From contig JAAAOZ010000108.1 of assembly GCA_009908585.1 (NCBI GenBank), forward strand, positions 1 to 8,214: a stretch of DNA of 8,214 nt, in the 5' to 3' direction. The notes below the pieces were generated by a model. It did no database searches, was not told where the DNA came from, and worked only from the letters and a program-made list of their open reading frames with translations. Position 1 is the stretch's first letter. Every line of letters starts with the position of its first letter. Positions 7,884-8,214 of this stretch are shown here, piece by piece. The stretch comes from Chloroflexota bacterium (GTDB lineage Bacteria > Chloroflexota > Anaerolineae > B4-G1 > SLSP01). The translations under genes were made by a program, and so were the position numbers.

Positions 7884-8214
7884 TACTCCTGCGCGCCCTC
7901 GGGCGTGGCCGCTGGCTGGACAGGTAATTCCAACGGCTGGCGTACTTCTTTCGGCGCCACAGGCAGATCCGGCATCGTACTCGGCAACTGATACTCCTCA
8001 ATCACATAGCGCAACCATACCGGCTGCGTTTGCACCACAGTGGAGGTATATCCGGCAGGACGTAAGACGAGGTCTAAGTCCGCGCCCATCTCCATAAGGT
8101 ATTTGAGCACCAAGACGTCTTTCCGCGTGACCAGTAATGTCACTGGTTCAATCTCGTTGTAGGTAGGAGCTTCAGGGACAGGGGTCGCAGCTACTTGTGC
8201 TTCATCGCCCCCCA
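7883..8214 (-). CDS. cpaB: CpaB/RcpC-like Flp pilus assembly protein, C-terminal part only
   Basis: The last 109 residues of a protein whose 5' part lies beyond the right edge. The frame is open all the way to the edge; the GTG at 8143 is internal and should not be taken as the start. A segment reading VTLLVTRKDVLVLKYLMEMG followed by ADLDLVLRP resembles the C-terminal beta-strand region of CpaB/RcpC proteins, which end in a similar 'TLAVTPQDALVLKYA...GADIDLALR'-style block (family knowledge from memory, not a search). A Pro/Ala/Val-rich stretch precedes it, and a Pro/Gln-rich tail of about 35 residues follows. RcpC/CpaB proteins are envelope-side components with SAF-type domains thought to help pilus assembly at the cell surface. 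The position directly before cpaE is the standard tad order, which supports the call as much as the sequence does. Confidence 0.75.
   Translation of the reverse strand, partial: GGDEAQVAATPVPEAPTYNEIEPVTLLVTRKDVLVLKYLMEMGADLDLVLRPAGYTSTVVQTQPVWLRYVIEEYQLPSTMPDLPVAPKEVRQPLELPVQPAATPEGAQE

Noticed and set aside
7883..8143. Short gene starting at the GTG at 8143
   Set aside because: The frame continues without a stop to the right edge, and the family-like block begins at the GTG itself, so this is the end of a longer protein.

Overview
The window is a single minus-strand block: every gene I can support is read from the right edge to the left. In transcription order it holds the C-terminal end of a CpaB/RcpC-like pilus protein (7883-8214, cut by the right edge), cpaE/tadZ (6583-7872), cpaF/tadA (5177-6553), a 305-base non-coding gap, tadB (3918-4871), tadC (2983-3906), comF (2252-2965), hpf (1674-2222), a strong hairpin (1625-1649), and a serine hydrolase of the beta-lactamase/PBP superfamily (1-1613) that runs off the left edge with its frame still open.

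The five right-hand genes form a tad (Flp-type) pilus assembly module. CpaB is an envelope-side assembly factor. CpaE is a ParA/MinD-type localisation ATPase, here carrying a complete receiver domain. CpaF is the hexameric motor ATPase, and TadB and TadC are the paired inner-membrane platform proteins. No pilin, prepilin peptidase or secretin gene is visible; they could lie beyond the right edge or elsewhere. Spacings are tight (10, 29, 11, 17 and 29 bases) apart from the 305-base gap between cpaF and tadB, which contains a plausible promoter for a second transcript, tadB-tadC-comF-hpf.

comF (DNA-uptake-associated phosphoribosyltransferase family) and hpf (long-form ribosome hibernation factor) follow tadC closely. 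The pilus platform, a competence-type gene and a stationary-phase ribosome factor may therefore share a transcript. The hairpin after hpf may end that transcript, or may control the hydrolase whose start codon lies 11 bases beyond it.

The layout and protein character (receiver-fused CpaE, long HPF, Tad proteins of this style, moderate GC) suggest a member of the Chloroflexota, perhaps Anaerolineae-like. This is an inference from family resemblance with no marker gene to confirm it. The hydrolase region looks visibly richer in GC than the tad genes. I saw no tRNA, rRNA, CRISPR array, insertion sequence or phage gene. The content is largely a recognisable system; the points of interest are residue-level departures in CpaE and CpaF, the gene linkage, and the two non-coding segments.
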